Shown here in pieces: positions 7,872 to 8,436 of a stretch of 8,436 bases of DNA (positions are counted from its first letter, which is position 1; each line of letters begins with the position of its first letter). Made by a program: the position numbers and the translations under genes. This DNA is from Collinsella sp. (GTDB taxonomy: Bacteria; Actinomycetota; Coriobacteriia; Coriobacteriales; Coriobacteriaceae): the NCBI GenBank assembly GCA_019425005.1, contig JAHYYK010000061.1:4107-12542 (forward strand), read 5' to 3'. The notes under the pieces were generated by a model. It worked only from the letters and a program-made list of their open reading frames with translations. It had not been told where the DNA came from and searched no databases.

Positions 7872-7945
7872 GCCCGGGGCTTACCCTTTCCCGCTCGCTC
7901 ACGCGCTTCGCGAGGGTCGCGTTCGGGAAAGGGTAAGCCCCGGGC
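7872..7945. repeat. Perfect 22-bp hairpin after the aconitase-like gene
   Basis: The 22 bases at 7872-7893 are exactly complementary to 7924-7945. The 30-base interior can itself fold (CTCGC 7894-7898 with GCGAG 7910-7914). It starts 15 bases after the stop codon. The tail is TACATTTCTG, a poor U-tract, so it does not look like a classical terminator, and a better one follows at 8002. It probably forms the stable 3' end of the message or is a palindromic repeat element. Confidence 0.75.
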
Positions 7946-8001
7946 TACATTTCTGCGTTCTCGTTGGGTCTTGAGGGACGCCAAAAATAGACTTGCTTGA
8001 T

Positions 8002-8033
8002 GCCGCCCCTGTTATCGGGGCGGCCTCTTTTTG
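8002..8033 (+). terminator. Rho-independent terminator
   Basis: GCCGCCCC (8002-8009) and GGGGCGGC (8017-8024) form a perfect 8-bp GC stem with a seven-base loop, followed by CTCTTTTTG. It is the most canonical plus-strand terminator in the window, 145 bases after the aconitase-like gene, and serves that transcript. On the minus strand no U-run follows, so it does not end the gene at 8128-8433. Confidence 0.85.
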
Positions 8034-8043
8034 TCGAAAACCA

Positions 8044-8070
8044 CCACAAAGGTGCCTGTCCCCTTTGTGG
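8044..8070 (-). repeat. GGGGAC-core hairpin, copy 4 (minus strand)
   Basis: CCACAAAGG (8044-8052) pairs with CCTTTGTGG (8062-8070) around a nine-base loop; GTCCCC at 8058-8063 is the core on the opposite strand. Outside the stem, CCACC and GGTGG extend the pairing past a bulge. Its arms differ from those of the copies at 5239-5405, but the layout is the same. It lies between the terminator and the end of the minus-strand small gene. Confidence 0.65.
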
Positions 8071-8127
8071 GGGTGGGGACGAGCTCGATGTTGTTGTGAT
8101 CGTTGAGCGGCATGTTAATGGGCGTCC

Positions 8128-8433
8128 CTACAGGATTTCATCCAAGCCGGGAGTCTTGGTTGTTTTGGGGATGCCGAGTTTGGATGACGCGAAATCGTCA
8201 ACATTGTCCTTAATTCCGTCTTTGGTGTAGACAGTGACTATATAGGTGCTGTGCCCAAATTCGCTCTTGTCGCGTATCGCCCAGGCCTGCCAGTAGGCAG
8301 CTCCGCCTCGCTCTCTGATTTTTCCAATGCGGCGGAGTTCTGTTCGCTTTAATTTCTGGTCGCTGTCGACGGTTCGGCCGACCTCATCGGTGAGCCCGCA
8401 CTGTTCAAGCAGTTTGTCGAGGACTTGGTTCAT
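8128..8433 (-). CDS. Hypothetical protein, 101 aa visible
   Basis: I do not recognise this protein. It is hydrophilic and probably cytosolic, with no signal peptide, membrane segment or cysteine motif. The N-terminal half is charged and helix-like (MNQVLDKLLEQCGL, later KRTELRRIGKIRERGG). A likely beta-rich centre follows (AAYWQAWAIRDKSEF, then STYIVTVYTKDG), and then a polar C-terminus. The start codon sits three bases from the window edge, so its ribosome binding site is unseen and the gene may begin further upstream. Its base composition and codon use are visibly more A+T-rich than the other genes here, which suggests accessory or recently acquired DNA. It converges on the aconitase-like gene, with a GGGGAC-type repeat between. 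I take it as real because its amino acid pattern looks like a folded protein and no competing plus-strand gene is convincing. Confidence 0.6.
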   Translation of the reverse strand: MNQVLDKLLEQCGLTDEVGRTVDSDQKLKRTELRRIGKIRERGGAAYWQAWAIRDKSEFGHSTYIVTVYTKDGIKDNVDDFASSKLGIPKTTKTPGLDEIL

Positions 8434-8436
8434 GTG

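Noticed and set aside
8012..8113. 34-codon minus-strand open frame through the terminator and repeat
   Set aside because: Its sequence is explained by the terminator stem and the GGGGAC-type repeat, and no ribosome binding site precedes it.
7997..8230. 77-codon plus-strand open frame
   Set aside because: It runs through a terminator and a repeat and overlaps the more convincing minus-strand gene; it has no ribosome binding site.

Overview
The window looks like chromosomal sequence from a high-GC, host-associated actinobacterium of the class Coriobacteriia, with a Collinsella-like genome as the best guess. The reasons are high-GC coding regions, a heat-shock operon that carries its own MerR-type HspR regulator (an actinobacterial arrangement), a small 2[4Fe-4S] ferredoxin suited to anaerobic metabolism, and GGGGAC-type intergenic hairpin repeats that I associate from memory with this class. 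The genus is an inference that could not be tested here.

Layout. Positions 1-264 hold a ferredoxin gene on the minus strand with a terminator at its end. Positions 265-922 are a long gene-free stretch containing three imperfect 62-base units in exact register (487-672) and an A+T-rich island that probably holds the dnaK promoter. Positions 923-5223 are the plus-strand heat-shock cluster dnaK, grpE, dnaJ, hspR. Positions 5224-5555 are an intergenic region full of hairpins and short repeats. Positions 5556-7856 encode a full-length aconitase-superfamily protein, followed by a perfect 22-bp hairpin, a canonical terminator and one more GGGGAC-type hairpin. A small minus-strand gene of unknown function (8128-8433) reaches the right edge.

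How the genes work together. DnaK, DnaJ and GrpE form the Hsp70 folding cycle: DnaJ delivers clients and stimulates ATP hydrolysis, and GrpE exchanges nucleotide. HspR is expected to repress the operon, with DnaK as co-repressor in characterised actinobacteria. A strong hairpin between grpE and dnaJ could make dnaJ and hspR less abundant than dnaK and grpE. The DnaJ lacks the zinc-finger domain, so it is a class B (CbpA-like) J-protein. The ferredoxin and the aconitase-like enzyme are separate transcription units, and nothing in the sequence ties them functionally to the chaperones.

I found no convincing undescribed multi-gene system. The most interesting points are the non-coding repeats, chiefly GGGGAC-core hairpins whose arms differ in sequence but stay complementary, the possible dual start of GrpE, and the absence of a recognisable HspR (HAIR) operator.
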